Notes: generated by a model not told the origin, from the sequence alone. Positions 47,647 to 59,769 are shown, numbered from the stretch's first letter. The stretch is 64,000 nt of DNA from Deuterostichococcus epilithicus (GCA_033439295.1 JAVTLE010000014.1:1364001-1428000), one strand, 5' to 3'. Made by a program: numbers and translations.

Positions 47647-50600
47647 TCAGACACTCAGTAACTGCCTGTGCATGACATGTCGAAGACGGACCTGTGCCGG
47701 CGGCAGCCGGGAGTACAGCAGCCTGTTGGGGGTGCCCGGCCGCAGGCTGGCAGCATCCAGCATGCCAGTCGACGAGGCGTTCACAATGGCGGCGTGCACC
47801 TCTGCCGGCAGCGCCTGGGGATTGTCTGCAGGTCCACATCCGGCACCAGTTATTTTCTGACTGGCGATTGCACGGCGATGTCTGTGCCGCCATGCCTTTT
47901 GCAGCTCTCTACATACTGCCTTTGCATTGTGTCGTGCTGTCTTGCCCCCAGCAGCTGTGCTGTGAGGCATGGATCAGCTGTCAGCGGCGGCCGGTGCAGC
48001 ACCTGAGAGGTAGATCGCGGCGAGGCCAGCAGCGTGCGGCACCGCCATGCTGGTCCCAGACGCAAAGGTGTAGGCCGTGTCGTTCAGTTGGCTGCACCGC
48101 CCTGAGGCGAGAGACATCTCCAGTTCGAGCATCTTTCGTGGGCAGACGGCAGGCTGCCGTGGCGCTGCGTGAGGCGATGGGCACAGCAGTGAGACACCCG
48201 CCGCGGACTCGCGGACGAAGCAAGACTCACTTGCACTGCCGCAGGCCGCATAGATGTCCACGCCTGCAGGGAATGGACAGGGCTGGTGCATCACACCCTT
48301 GAATGGCCGTGACCATTGGCGCTGAGTGCTGGCGAGAAATGGGCGACAACCTAATGCCTGTTACCAGCAGACCATCACCTGGTGCAAAGAAGTCGACGCA
48401 GTCGCCGTAGTTCGCCCACCGGTATGGCGTTTCTTTGTCCTGCAGGCAATGCCGGGACAGAGCCTGCTGCCTACTTGAGGTCGGCAGGCATCAATGCTGA
48501 AATATGCTTGGCGTCAGCAGTGCATAATTGTGAAGTCTCTCCAGACAGCGACTTGTGTCTGTGCCTAGGCGGCGCCCGCACCGTTGCTGAGGTGACAGCC
48601 CACTTGGTGGACAGGTCCGATGCACTGACCGTCAGGGCGCCGGGCACGTTGGCCGGCGCCACTGTGCACGCGTCGACATCGTTGTTGCCTGCACAGCACA
48701 AAGCCTGCGTCTGGCTCATCCTGCACATCGCTGGAAACCTTGCCGCACTTGGCCGTGGCCGAGCGACCGCGTGTGCAAGGCTGCGCACTCGAGGCTCGGC
48801 CGACTTGCGAAGACATGCAGGGAGTCTGCTGGCAGCCCAGGTGGCTTGGGTGGCGGCCACTGCTGCTGCCGGTATGCCGCTCTTTCTGCCTGGTGCAGGC
48901 GGTGCGGCATGGAGCATGCTGCGGGAAGCTGCCGAAGACGGCGGGAGTGATTGGGAGCGCACCAGCCGCGACGACGACCAGGACGCCGGCGGCTATGACA
49001 CGCCGCACGGTCGCCTCCAGCGCCTGCGACCAGGCGCCCACCGGGATGCCGAGGGAGAGCGTGGCGACCGCCGGTAGCGTCGCGTTCCGCATCACCCAGT
49101 CCAGCGCTGTGCAACACACGTCGCTGGGCACTAAGTGATGTGTGAGCGTCTTCCGGCGCTGGGTTGTGCTGCCCCACAATGAGGGGCAGTGGTAAAAGAG
49201 AAACACGCTGTTTTCTATCCAAAAGGATCCAGGGGGTGTCAGCTGTACAACCCGGGGTCTGGGCTCTGCAACAAATGTGCCTCCAGCAGTGCAGCCCGCC
49301 TGCGACGACGTTGCTGACGGTGCCGGCGCCGCGGCAGTCGAGCACACGCAGCGCGACGAGCGACGCCTCCTTTGCGACGCCCACAGTGCGCCCCATGGCG
49401 ATGCTGGAACCACAGGAGATGCAGGTGTCAGGGTGGTTCTCGATCGATTGTCGGAACACTCTCGAAGTCTTCTGGCAATCCTCACGCACGAGCAGCCTCT
49501 CCCGGTGGGCATCGAGGTCCCGGAAATGCCAGTAAGGCTCAGAGGAGCTTGTTGTCTGTCTCCAGTGGTTCATCATGACCATGTTCGCAGACTCACCTGG
49601 CGACGACGCTGCCATGGCCGTCGCAGTCGGGCGCCGCCGCGCCGCCGTCAATGAAGTCATGCCTGCACACCATTACTCCGCATGAGCCTTCAACTGAGCG
49701 CAGCAAGCCGCAAATGCCATAGCGTCACAGGGAGCAGCTGCTTGAAGCGGCGATGCCTCACGGCATGCCGGGTGAGCTGTAAGACAGGCGAACCCGTAGC
49801 TGACGCGGGGCGCCACGTTCGGCCAGTCCAGAAATTCCTTGTGGGTGAGCCGGATGCCCGAGTCCAGGGCGTAGATGGTGGCGCCACGCCCGGTGCCGGC
49901 AGAGTCCGCAGAGCCAAACACATACTGCTGGTCCAGTGGCAGTGCCTGCGCTGGATCGGTGCCGCGAGCTTCCCAGACCTCGTGCCTTGCCACGCCCGCC
50001 AGAGCAGTGCACGAGCATGTGGTTCCACGGTGCACTCAGGGTCTTTAGGGCCGCCCGGGTGAGGCAGCAGGCATGCAGAGGCAGAGCAAACCTCTAGTGT
50101 GGTGTTCAAAGCGGCGCCAGTGAACACAAAACAAAATCACGCATAAAAACACTCGTTTTTTCCCGGAAATTTCATATTTGAATTTTTATTTTTATTTTAT
50201 TTTTTCATGTTTTTCATCCACAAAGTCGTTACAGGAGCGCACCCGCTGGTCAATGCGGTCCATTGACCAGCTGGCCAGACCCAGCTGCTGGACCTTCAGG
50301 CCGTTTGGCGCAAAGCGCTGGCCGCCTGCCGCCACCGTCAGCGGCGGCAGCACGATCGGCAGCGGCAAAGGCATCGTTGTGGGCGCCACCACTTCCACTG
50401 CGATCAGGCAGTATGTTGAATCCGCTGGAGAGCAAGCAGCCTGTGTGCATCTCTGTGCTCCTGCTCATTTCGCCTGTGCCACGCAACTTCATGCCATGTC
50501 ATGTCAATCGACAGCAGGCGCTGCATAGCCAACACCAGAAGGTGTTGAGCATGGGTGTGTTCACGAACTGGTTGAAAGGGTATGTCTGTCAATGCAGCAG

Positions 50601-51548
50601 CACCTGTAGGACCTGCCGCATCCTCCACCATATGCAGCGGCTCCTCCAGGCCATCAGCCGGCGTGCGCTGCATGCGGCCCCGGCTGCGCCTCAGCCGCTT
50701 GTTGTTCGCTGAGCTTGTCATACGCCGTCGGTCGCGGCCTGGCGCTGAATGGCCGCGCGGGCGGTTGACCCCTGCGTGCGGCTCTGCTGAGGCGCTGCCA
50801 ACGCCGCCAGACCAAGCTTTCGGGGGGCCCTCTGCTTTGTGGATGGGTCCATCCTTCTCACAGTACAGCAGCGCCCCCAGCCCCGTGCAGGCATCCAGGG
50901 TGTCCAGTTGCACGGCACTGAAGCTGCCTGCAATGCCTGCGAGCAAGGTGTCAATGCCTCAGATATCATGGAAGATGTAGTGCAACCTGAGTGTGGCTTC
51001 TGCACCTCCCCTAGAGGGCAGCTGCCCCTCTAACACTAGGCCGACATGTGTTGCAGTAGCACTGATGGCTGCTGAGTTCACTCATGCGCGCACCAATGAT
51101 GGCATGGCTGAACACGTGGCGGCAGGTGGTTGGCAAGCGGCAATGCCTGGCAAGACCGCTGCTGTCTGGCTGGTTGGCGGAAGAGTCCGCGGTATCAGCC
51201 GCGCGGCAGATGCGCCGGAGTGTTTCAACATCAGTATCCTCCTGCGCGTGATCATCACAATCACGCGGCGGCAGCATTTAAGGAGCCAGCGCATCTGCAG
51301 CCGGCACATCCGAGCTACGTGGGTGCTGCCTCACCAGACAAATTCAGTGTATATGCCGCAGCGCGCACCTTGAAGACGACAATCAGATCGCTGGTGCCGT
51401 TGCCGGCTGGACGTTCTGCTGCACAGACTTGGCTTGTGGCTGCACGATCGGAGGACGCCCTGTCCGCCAGCGACTCTCTGGCTGCCCCTATCAGTAGTGC
51501 TAGACTTCCCAGGCTCAGTAGGAGCCGTCTGGCCGCCCCAGTTGGCAT
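47647..51548 (-). CDS. Secreted subtilisin-like serine protease (S8, proteinase K type)
   Basis: Pre-pro-protease. Minus-strand exons: 51548-51369, 51241-51157, an unresolved small exon near 50980, 50936-50862, 50397-50243, 49945-49794, 49662-49597, 49403-49300, 49106-48963, 48688-48582, 48439-48379, 48263-48231, 48101-48003, 47825-47647; about 480 residues. Signal peptide MPTGAARRLLLSLGSLALLI. The propeptide resembles inhibitor I9: DLIVVFK, then IAGSFSAVQLDTLDACTGLG and LLYLE. The mature domain begins near LASWSMDRIDQRALPLDQQY. Catalytic Asp in TIYALDSGIRLTHKEF, His in DCDGHGSVVAS, oxyanion Asn in VVAAGNNDVDACT, Ser in FASGTSMAVPHAAGLAAIYL; the full set is present. The exon after VSNVVA is joined by a GC donor (GCAG|GCGGGC, intron starts at 49299), supported by the conserved AALDWV junction. 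One propeptide junction is open: the HYIFHDI segment runs into TGA before a usable donor. Same family as the gene at 55109, but secreted. Confidence 0.88.
50168..50215. repeat. T-rich low-complexity tract in subtilase intron
   Basis: Runs of T with scattered A on the plus strand (A-rich on the coding strand), unlike the GC-rich surroundings. Confidence 0.8.
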
Positions 51549-52345
51549 TGTGGCGGACGAGGGTGGCGGGCCTGACGGCTGCCAGTGTCCATTCGCCGCC
51601 TTCCCAGTAATGACGCCGGCTGCCGACTGGTGTGAAGGCTGTCGTGGACTGCTATCCGCTGACCGCTGACAATGCTGGACGATGACGGATCGGTGTGGGT
51701 CGAGTCGGCTGGGGAGTGGAAACCTCGGCGGAAAGCCCTGAACAAAGAATGGGTGTTCCCTGCTGCAGACGCGAAATGATCCAAAGTATCGGAACGCAGC
51801 GCAGAAAGTCACACAAAGCCCTTTTTCGGCTTTTTGCTGCGGCGAGTTGCAGCTGCAGCTGAAGAATAATGCTGGACTGCCAGACGCCTTGGGTCAAGTG
51901 ACCTCATCCCAGGATGCGCATGATTCATTATCAGTCACGTTCTGGGAAAGGGCTGGGCATGGCTGACAGACATAAATCTGTCGACTGACAGGTAGAACTC
52001 TGTCGAGTAACAGGTGGAACTCTTTCGATTGACAGGCCGTGCAGCGGCGAGATCAGCGGCGGAGTGTCAGCGACATGCTGGCCTGGCTACAAGCGCTGAA
52101 CAGGTAGGGAGTGGCAATAGATCCGAGAAGCAGTGCTCGCCAAAGTTTAGTTTCACATCGTGGGCATGAACGCCCATGCGCCTACACGTGTGGGCATGCA
52201 CCTGAAGAAGAAGACTCTCTGCAAGACGTGAGCCCAGATATTCAAACGAACTCCAGGTGCACTGAACCAACGCAACGCAACATCAGCAGCGGAAACAGCT
52301 CCGCTTAGGATGAAGGGTACAAATGCCTGCTCATGGCGGTCTGCC
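51549..52345. promoter_or_regulatory. Upstream region of the secreted subtilase and 3' side of ClpP4
   Basis: Holds three direct repeats at 51974-52040, about 430-490 bases upstream of the subtilase start. No other gene seen. Confidence 0.45.
51974..52040. repeat. Three direct repeats, unit about 22-23 bases
   Basis: aaatctgtcgactgacaggt, aactctgtcgagtaacaggt and aactctttcgattgacaggc start at 51974, 51997 and 52019. Each contains (c/t)tgtcga or ttcga followed by a(c)aggt-like sequence. Could be a regulatory cluster upstream of the subtilase. Confidence 0.8.
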
Positions 52346-54054
52346 TCAGAGGCTGCCGTTGCTGCTGGCTGGGTTTGCCACCACACCCGGTGGCCGCTGC
52401 ACGACCGCATCGATGAGGCCATAGTCGACCGCTTCCTGCAAGCACAGGTCACACAGCCAAGACATCGGCACTGCAGGAACACGCCTGTTGAGGATTCAGG
52501 GCCATCTAGAGGCCAGAATGATGACGCATCAACAGCAAAACGCAGCACGAGACATTGACAAGTGGGAAGTGCACCTGGGCGGACATGAAGAAATCACGGT
52601 CGGTGTCAGCGGTGATCTTCTCCATGCCCTGGCCGGTGAATTCGGCCAGGTAGCCGTTCAGCGTGAGCTTGTGGTGCAGGATCTCGTTGGCCTGGATCTC
52701 GATGTCTGCCGCCTGCCCCTGGGCGCCACCCAGCGGCTGGTGGATCATGATGCGCGAGTTTGCCAGCGAGTAGCGCTTGCCCTGCACATAGGAGCACACG
52801 CAGCACATTGAGAGAGAGGCTCAAACCGGCTTGCTGATGTGGCAGCGGGGATGCAAGCCCTGTGCCCTGGGCCGCTGACGTCATCAGACAGCCATTTGGC
52901 AACGATCTCACTCCAGCACCATGAGGGTAGCAGTCAGCCTGGCAAACCTGGGCAGCATGTCATCTGGCCAAGTCGACATTTCAGACAGGCAATTCATATT
53001 GTGCAGGACGCAAAGCAAACAGGAAGCGACCAATGTGCAACGTACCTTCTCTCCGGAGGCGAGCAGGAAGGCGCCCATGGACGCTGCGAGGCCGACGCAC
53101 ACGGTGCTGCAGTCGGGCCGTACATGCCGCATAGTGTCAAACACCGCCATGCCCGCCGTCACCGAGCCACCGGGCGAGTTCACGTAGATCGTGATGTCCT
53201 TCTTCTGGTCCGCCGCGTCGAGGTACAGCAGCTGCGCCTGTGTGCGCAGTAACACTGCCCACTCGAGACATTGTTTGGTGCGCCAGCATGGCCGGATCAG
53301 CGCTGCCAATGCAAACAGACGGTGTGGCGGCAATAGGGGGTTCGGGTGCTCACCACAATAAGGTTTGCCATGTCGTCGTCAACTGCGCCCCCCAGTCTCA
53401 CGATTCGCTGTAGCACATCCAGATAGTTGCCATCAGTATGGAGCATCCCACCATGTACCTGACATGTACCGGCCAGCGGCTCGACAGTGGTGGTGTGTCG
53501 TGCGTCTGGAGACGACATCAAAAACCGACCAACAGACCTGCTGGAACAGCTGCGACACGACTTGCTGGAAGCGCTCCACGACCATGGGGTTGGGTGGCGC
53601 CGGCCCCTGCCCGCACCACACTTGCCGCTCCGCATCCAGCTGCGACTTGTCAAAGTCGATGCTGCACGATCCAACAAACCACATGTCGGCATCACGGCGG
53701 GTTTGCATAAGGCTTGCAGCAAGGCAACAATGGACGCTGTGAGGTGCGCGCACCTCCGCTGTGACTCTGGCATCCACAGCTTGCTGGACCTGTCGCTCTG
53801 GCTGCTGTTCCTGCACACCGCGAACAGACAGCATCATCGAGCGGCTCGCCAGTTAAGCTGGGGAGCTGAGCTGGATGTGGTTGAGGTTCCGTGATAAGTA
53901 GCTATCTGGTGCCTGCGACCGGCTAACAACTTCACCTGCCCTGGGCACAGACTGGCCGGCAAACTCCGTGTCGGGCGGGAGCTGGCACAGCAGCACGCGG
54001 CTGCCAGCACCTGGTGTGCATGAGTGCCTGCTTGTTTGCGGAAGTCTGCATCAT
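52346..54054 (-). CDS. CLPP4: ATP-dependent Clp protease proteolytic subunit, plastid ClpP4 type
   Basis: Barrel-forming serine peptidase of the chloroplast Clp complex. Minus-strand exons: 54054-53936, 53661-53538, 53407-53354, 53237-53046, 52781-52575, 52435-52346; 261 residues. N-terminus [20 protein letters not shown], rich in Ala/Arg and lacking acids, fits a transit peptide. The mature part has [59 protein letters not shown] and [19 protein letters not shown] (nucleophile Ser). Then [13 protein letters not shown] (His) and [20 protein letters not shown] (Asp). All three catalytic residues are intact, so it is ClpP, not Clp[17 protein letters not shown] and QANEILHHK match plant CLPP4 more than CLPP3/5/6. 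The short C-terminus ([12 protein letters not shown]) lacks a long extension. All exon phases close with canonical GT-AG sites. It sits between two subtilase genes. Confidence 0.95.
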
Positions 54055-55108
54055 GCCGGCGGGTGCAGACATTCGGGTCGCCTGTCAATGAAAGATCCGC
54101 AGGCTGTGACAGATACTCCGGGACGCAATGCAGGCTCAGGCGTGTGTCTTGGCATGCTGGCCAGCCACGAACAAGCCAACAGCGATGCGTGTGCCAATTT
54201 CGTCCCTTGAATGGACTCTCAGTCGTTCCCCCGAACAGGATGCAGGATGCAGTGCTACATTTTGGCGCAGTGAAAGGGAGGTCGCCTACTACTTCACAGC
54301 TATGCGAAGGCCTTGTCGATATGAATATCAACGTTGCAAGCCACTTGGACTTGTTTGGATCTGTCGACCGTCGTTGCCGCAACAGGAATCAGCCAGCAGT
54401 GAGCAACCCTGTCATGACCCAGCTGCGTTCTTGCTCGATCGCATCATCGCAGTGTTGATCCGCGGGCCTCCTACCTCCTATACATTTGATGGTTGCGCGT
54501 TGTCCGCCACCTGTCAAGCTCGAAGCTGTCCCAGAATCATATTCACGATCATTGGCGGGATTGTCGGCGGTCGCGAAAACTTTTGTGTAGCAGCCATTCC
54601 TTCAACTCTGCGATTCGCAATGAACTGACTTTGGAATCGCACTTCTCGCCGCTGTAGGTCGTCGCAATAGCCGCCAGGAAGGAAGCCGTTGGCTGTCTCA
54701 CACTAACACATCACGCGGCGCGGCCCGTACCGCTGTTGCAATCATCCACAGCATCGTCGAACATCACTAGAGGGTGATCTGAGACGTCAACGGCCCTTCA
54801 AGGGCAGTCCCGGCGCTGCAAGCACTCGACGATCCAGAAAACAGATGGTACGGCAAAATCATGCCGATACAGCAACCGTATGCAAGTCTCGGACTGAAGG
54901 ACTTCGAGCGAAAACTGCCTTCGTGGTCGTCACCTGGGGTATCCGCTTTGCCATGGCAACGTTGTGACCGATAACGGGGAGTGCCCGTCGAGAGCTTGCC
55001 CGTGCGAGTGCCAGAAATCAGCGGTGCACTCTCGCTGCAGGCTGCTCAAACAACCCGCACTTCAGCCACTTCAGACAGCATCTGAAGATTGAGCTGCCCC
55101 CAGAGAGC
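54055..55108. other. Divergent intergenic region of ClpP4 and the membrane subtilase
   Basis: 1.05 kb between two opposite start codons; should contain both promoters. No recognised element and no credible ORF. Confidence 0.5.
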
Positions 55109-58100
55109 ATGCAGCCGCCATCGGCTGCCGAAGAAGGCAGACTGCTGCGCCGCATGGCTTCCTTTGCCCGCGTCAGCCAGGCGGCCGGGGCGGGCCAAAG
55201 CGCGCAGCAGGAGCCCCCTGATGTTTCCGTCGGCAGTGCCGCCAACCCGGCCGCCCTACCGCTGCTGCACTCAGCCGGCACGCACCTAATTGGCATTGAC
55301 CCAACGGAGGCGCTGCCGACTTCCAGCCTGATGCCTGCCGCGGAGGAAGACGACGGCTTCCTGGCGGACTCGTCGGAGCCCACGGGCGGCAGCATACTTC
55401 GCAGCAGATCGATGGCCGCTGACAGCGTGAATGGCGTCACCTTCGCAGACCTGGGGAGCCCGCTGTCGCGGGCCCTGTCCGGCATTCCCATGCTGCGCCG
55501 CTCGGGCACCAGCCTGGGCCCCTTCGCGGCCATTGACATGCCGCCGCTGAGCCGACATCCCAGTCTTGCTGCCGGCGACGCCACGGCGGCGTTCGAGGAC
55601 GATGGCGATGGCGAGTCCCTGTCTCTGCGCCCCAGTACCCCCTGCTTTGGGCGAATGCGGCCGTCCATCGGCGTGGCGCTGTCACTGCTCTGCTTTATTG
55701 CGGCGGTGAGTTCAGTGTCTGAGGGCGGTCGTTGCCTCGGCAGCCTGCTTGGCTATCCCGCATGCAATATGCTCCGCTGCAAGTCTGCATCGGATTGGTG
55801 CAGTTGACCGTGCATCTGATGCTATCGAAGGTTTTTCCATCAGATGCTCTGTCACACGCCTTGATTGTGGAGCGTGGAATCTGCAGGCGTGCATCTTCTC
55901 CGCCTGGCTGCCGCAAGCGGTGCACGACAGGGCTCACATCGTGCTGCGCATCATGTTGCCAAATAACGGCTCCATCTTCGAACCCCGCCAGAGCATCGTC
56001 ATCGTCTTCAAGCAGGTCCCCTCCGTTTTCCTATGCACCTCCTTGCTGCACCAGGCCAGCGGATGCCGGCCCGGCAAAGGGGTTGTCCCACCTGTGCCTC
56101 CCTTGCCACACCAATATGTTCGTTCCTGCACAGTTGCCTGAGCAGCTGCAGGGCACATCAGGGCAGTGCCGTGCAGTCACGCAGGCGGCTGACAGCAGAT
56201 GCATCCGAGCTCTGCATACGCCCCGAAACTCATTTTGTGCGGCGCTCATGCTCAAGCTTCCATATCCATCTCGGCGGCGGCAAGCCCTGCGCGGATGATG
56301 TTTGCAACCCTGTTCCCGCAACCTTGTCCCCACAATCTGCATGTGATTCACAACGTCGTGGACATACAAGCGCAGGATTCCACGCTGCTGGCGGACCTGC
56401 ACATGCTGTGTGGGCAGACGCACGCGGGCGCGGAGCAGCCAGTGCGGCACCACCCGGTGTCCGCGTCCTGCAACCTGGCCAAGGCCTGCTCGCATGTGTT
56501 CGGCACCGTCATTCGCGGCATTGCCGGCAGCTTCAGCAGGTCAGTGGTCCGCCTAGACATCTCGTGCAGAATCTGCTGGTGACGCTGACAAGCTTTGGAT
56601 TGGAGGTGCATACTGCTCTCCTCGACTTCATAAGCACGGGTGAAGAGCGCCACAGTACTCGGTCAACAAGCCTGCTCGAGAACATCGGAAGGCGACAACC
56701 CACACCCCGGCTGTGCAGAGATGTCAGCTTTGCCATTCCCTGCTTTCGTCTCACTTGCCTGCTTCCTACGAGCTTAGGCTGCGAAACTTATTCCTTCCTC
56801 TGCTCGTGGCTGGCTGCCCCGCTGGATGAGCAGATGCGATGACCGATTGCAGGAAGGAGCTGCTGCTGTTGGAGAGCTGCCTGCCGGGCGCGATGCACTA
56901 CATGGAGGCGGACGCTCCCATCCGCCAAATGATGGAGGCAGGTTCTGCAGCGACAGTGGCAGTGGGCCCTGCTGCCGGGGCGGCGCCTGCGCAGGCTGCC
57001 ACGGCCGAGGCGGCGGCGGGTGCCGAGGCTGCGCCTGCCGCCGCCGCCGTGGCCGTGCCTTTGGCCGCAGCCGCAGTCGCGGGCCTGCCATCTGAGGCTG
57101 CGGCAGCCGAGACGGCCGGCCACGCCCGCGAGGCTTTGCAGACGGCGCCGACGACCGCATCTCCTGCTACCACCACCATGCTGGCGCCGCCTGCACCGAC
57201 AGCAGCAAGTGTTGTGACCGTTGGTGTGCAGCAGCAAGTGGTGCCTGCTGTGCCGCCAGCGCCGGCCGGCAATATGAGCGCTGCCAGTGGCGGCGCCTTG
57301 GCGGCCGCTGGCGCGCTTGGCCGGCGCAACCAGACGCTCGCCAATTTCCAGTGGAACCTGGACAGAGGTTCACAGAGTTCAACTTCCACCATGTGCATAT
57401 CTACAGCAGTGTTTGTTACTGCATGTAAACCCTGTTCTTGATCTCTGATAAAGCTTGCATCGTTCGCCGAAGTTTCCTCGTCTCTGGTCTGACTCAATTG
57501 TCTTTTCCTATGTTCCGGTACAGTCTGCAAGCGCAATTTGCCGCTGGACCACACTTACATGTAAGGACGGACACAAAGTACCGCATTATGTGCTCACGCC
57601 GCCCGCCCGCCCGCTGCGTGCATGCACCACAAGTGCGCAATGCAGATCCCTGCCGTTTCCTGAGCAGACCCAGCACCCCGTGCAGGTACGGCTCTGACAC
57701 TTCTGCGGGTACTGGCGCCGGCACCACCATCTACGTCGTGGACTCGGGTCTGCAGCCCGGCTTGCCGGACTTTGCCGGCGCGGGAGCGGGGACGTCTCGC
57801 GCCGCTGCCGGGTGCGCTTTCGTGCTGCCTGGGGGAGAACAGCCGATGCCTGGCATCAGGCGCCAGCACTGCCTGCTTGCATACCAGCAAGACTTCTTGA
57901 ATGAACTGTGTGCGGGGCATTACTGAATCCTCAACCGCTTTGCACAAGCAGGTGGAATGCCATGGACTCCAATGCCCAGTCAGAGGACTGCTTCGGACAC
58001 GGGTCCGCACTGGGATCAATTGCCGCGGGCACCGTCTTTGGCATCGCCAAGGGTGCCAAACTCGTAGGCGTCCGCGTGTTGGACTGTGATGGCAGAGGTG

Positions 58101-59139
58101 GGGTCCTGCACTGGCGGTGTGGTCTTGCAATGCCATGCTGTTGCGCTTCAGTGGCTGAGAGGAATGCGCTCAAGATGGACTACCCTCGATCCAGGAACGT
58201 GAATCATCAGCCAAAGATTGACCCGCTGATCGACAGCGCATGACTTGTGTGCAAAACTGCATGGACATGCTGGGTCGTGCAGGCAGCGTCAGCAACTCCA
58301 TCGCTGGCCTGGACTGGGTTGCCGGCCATGTGCAGAAGCCGGCGGTGGTGCTGCTGAGCCTGGGGCTGCCGGATGATGCGACCTCCAGGGCTCTGGATCA
58401 GGTACCGATCACTCATGACGTGTTGAACGACCACATAATGCTGCTGGCAGGACATTCAGAGGGATGCTGCAGTGGAGACTGTTTTGCATGTTGTGCTGAC
58501 GGCACAGGCACGGTGGTGCATCCTTGGACTGATCAACACATCCTTGCTGAAGTTTGGTCGCATCTGATACCTGCTGCTGCAGACGGTAAACACGATGATA
58601 TCCCAGCACGGCATTCCGGTTGTTGTTGCTGCGGGTGCGCACTGATACAATCCGCAGTCTCTGCAATTTCTGTGATTTTTTGAAAGCATGATGCCTGGGC
58701 ATGTTCGGCATGTTCAGCCAGGGTGAGAAGCGCTCAAGCTCTTGGAACCGTGTGGTGTTGCAATTGTTGCAATGCAGGCAATGGCCGCATCAATGCATGC
58801 GGTGTAGTCCCTGCGAACGTGCCGGCCGCAATAACAGTGGGTGCGACGAACCTCACCACCAAGTTCGGGACTACAAGCGCCTCTGATGCGGAGTCCCTCT
58901 ACCGCTTCTCAAACTTCGGCCCCTGCGTCGACATCAGTTGCCCTGGCGTCGACATCCCCTTTGCCTGCAGCTTCCTGGGTGGGCGATGGCCTTGGCCTTT
59001 CATCTGCCTCCCCGGCTCGCCTTCCCTAATGCCATGATGGCTGCCAGGGGCGCGAGCGGTTCGAATCCCACAGTATGAGCGCACATGGCAGGAATGTCAA
59101 TGCGCCATGGCTGCAAACGCTGAAAGCCTGCTCACCTGT

Positions 59140-59173
<34 letters not shown>

Positions 59174-59769
59174 CTATGGCCCGATGTCGGCAGTCGGCCC
59201 GCCGTCCGCATGCGCGATGCCGTTATTGACCACCCACAATGGCTCCGCAATGCAGGTCGAATGCCCGGAAAGGGACTGAGGAACTTCTTGCTGGCGCAGG
59301 GCTGTCGTGCACCACCGAGGGCAATGTTTCATACTCGGTGGCGTCTGGCACATCCTTCTCGGCGCCCCACGTCGCTGGCGTCGCCGCCATCTACCTCGGC
59401 CGTGAGCCTCCACACACTCCCCAGCATGTCCAGTGTCTCGAGCATCGATCTGGGCCTCATCTGTTGCCTCACTGGTTAGTGCTGCTGTACTGCTCGAGGT
59501 CGGGCAGGCAAATCTCAGAGCTTTCAAGAGCATGACTGTCGCTGAACCTGCTGGCATCGCCCCTGGCAGAGTTTCCGGGCTCAACGCCCGACCAGGTGAA
59601 GGCGGCAGTCCTCACCGCAGCTACGCCGCACAAGTTGATGCACAGCGCCTTCCCGCTGCGTGGCACGCCAGATTTGGTCCTTTACAGCATGGGCGTCCAG
59701 GAGGGCGCGCTGGTCGCCGACTCTGAGGCGACGGACTCCCTGGCGGGCGCATCGCCGGCCCTGCCGTGA
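55109..59769 (+). CDS. Membrane-anchored (type II) subtilisin-like serine protease
   Basis: S8 peptidase with an unusual N-terminus. Exons: 55109-55705, 55887-56015, 56376-56539, 56853-57367, an unresolved small exon, 57686-57811, 57952-58097, 58283-58401, 58583-58634, 58778-58978, 59299-59400, 59570-59769; roughly 785 residues. Residues 1-185 are hydrophilic (acidic EEDDGFLADSSEPTGG, Ser/Arg-rich). One membrane span follows (IGVALSLLCFIAAACIFSAW), assembled across intron 1. Next is an I9-like propeptide (SIVIVFKQ; CSHVFGTVIRGIAGSFS), then an Ala-rich linker of about 150 residues, then FQWNLDR and the protease domain. Catalytic Asp in TIYVVDSGLQPG, His in DCFGHGSALGS, Asn in VVVAAGNGRINACG, Ser in VASGTSFSAPHVAGVAAIYL. 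Acidic C-terminus (EGALVADSEATDSLAG). The sequence between WNLDR and RYGSDTSAG does not close with the exons I can see, so a micro-exon is likely. The catalytic domain should face the lumen or outside (inference). Confidence 0.86.
59140..59173. repeat. (CA)n(TA)n microsatellite in subtilase intron
   Basis: Five CA then about eleven TA dinucleotides, the only such dinucleotide tract in the window. Confidence 0.95.
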
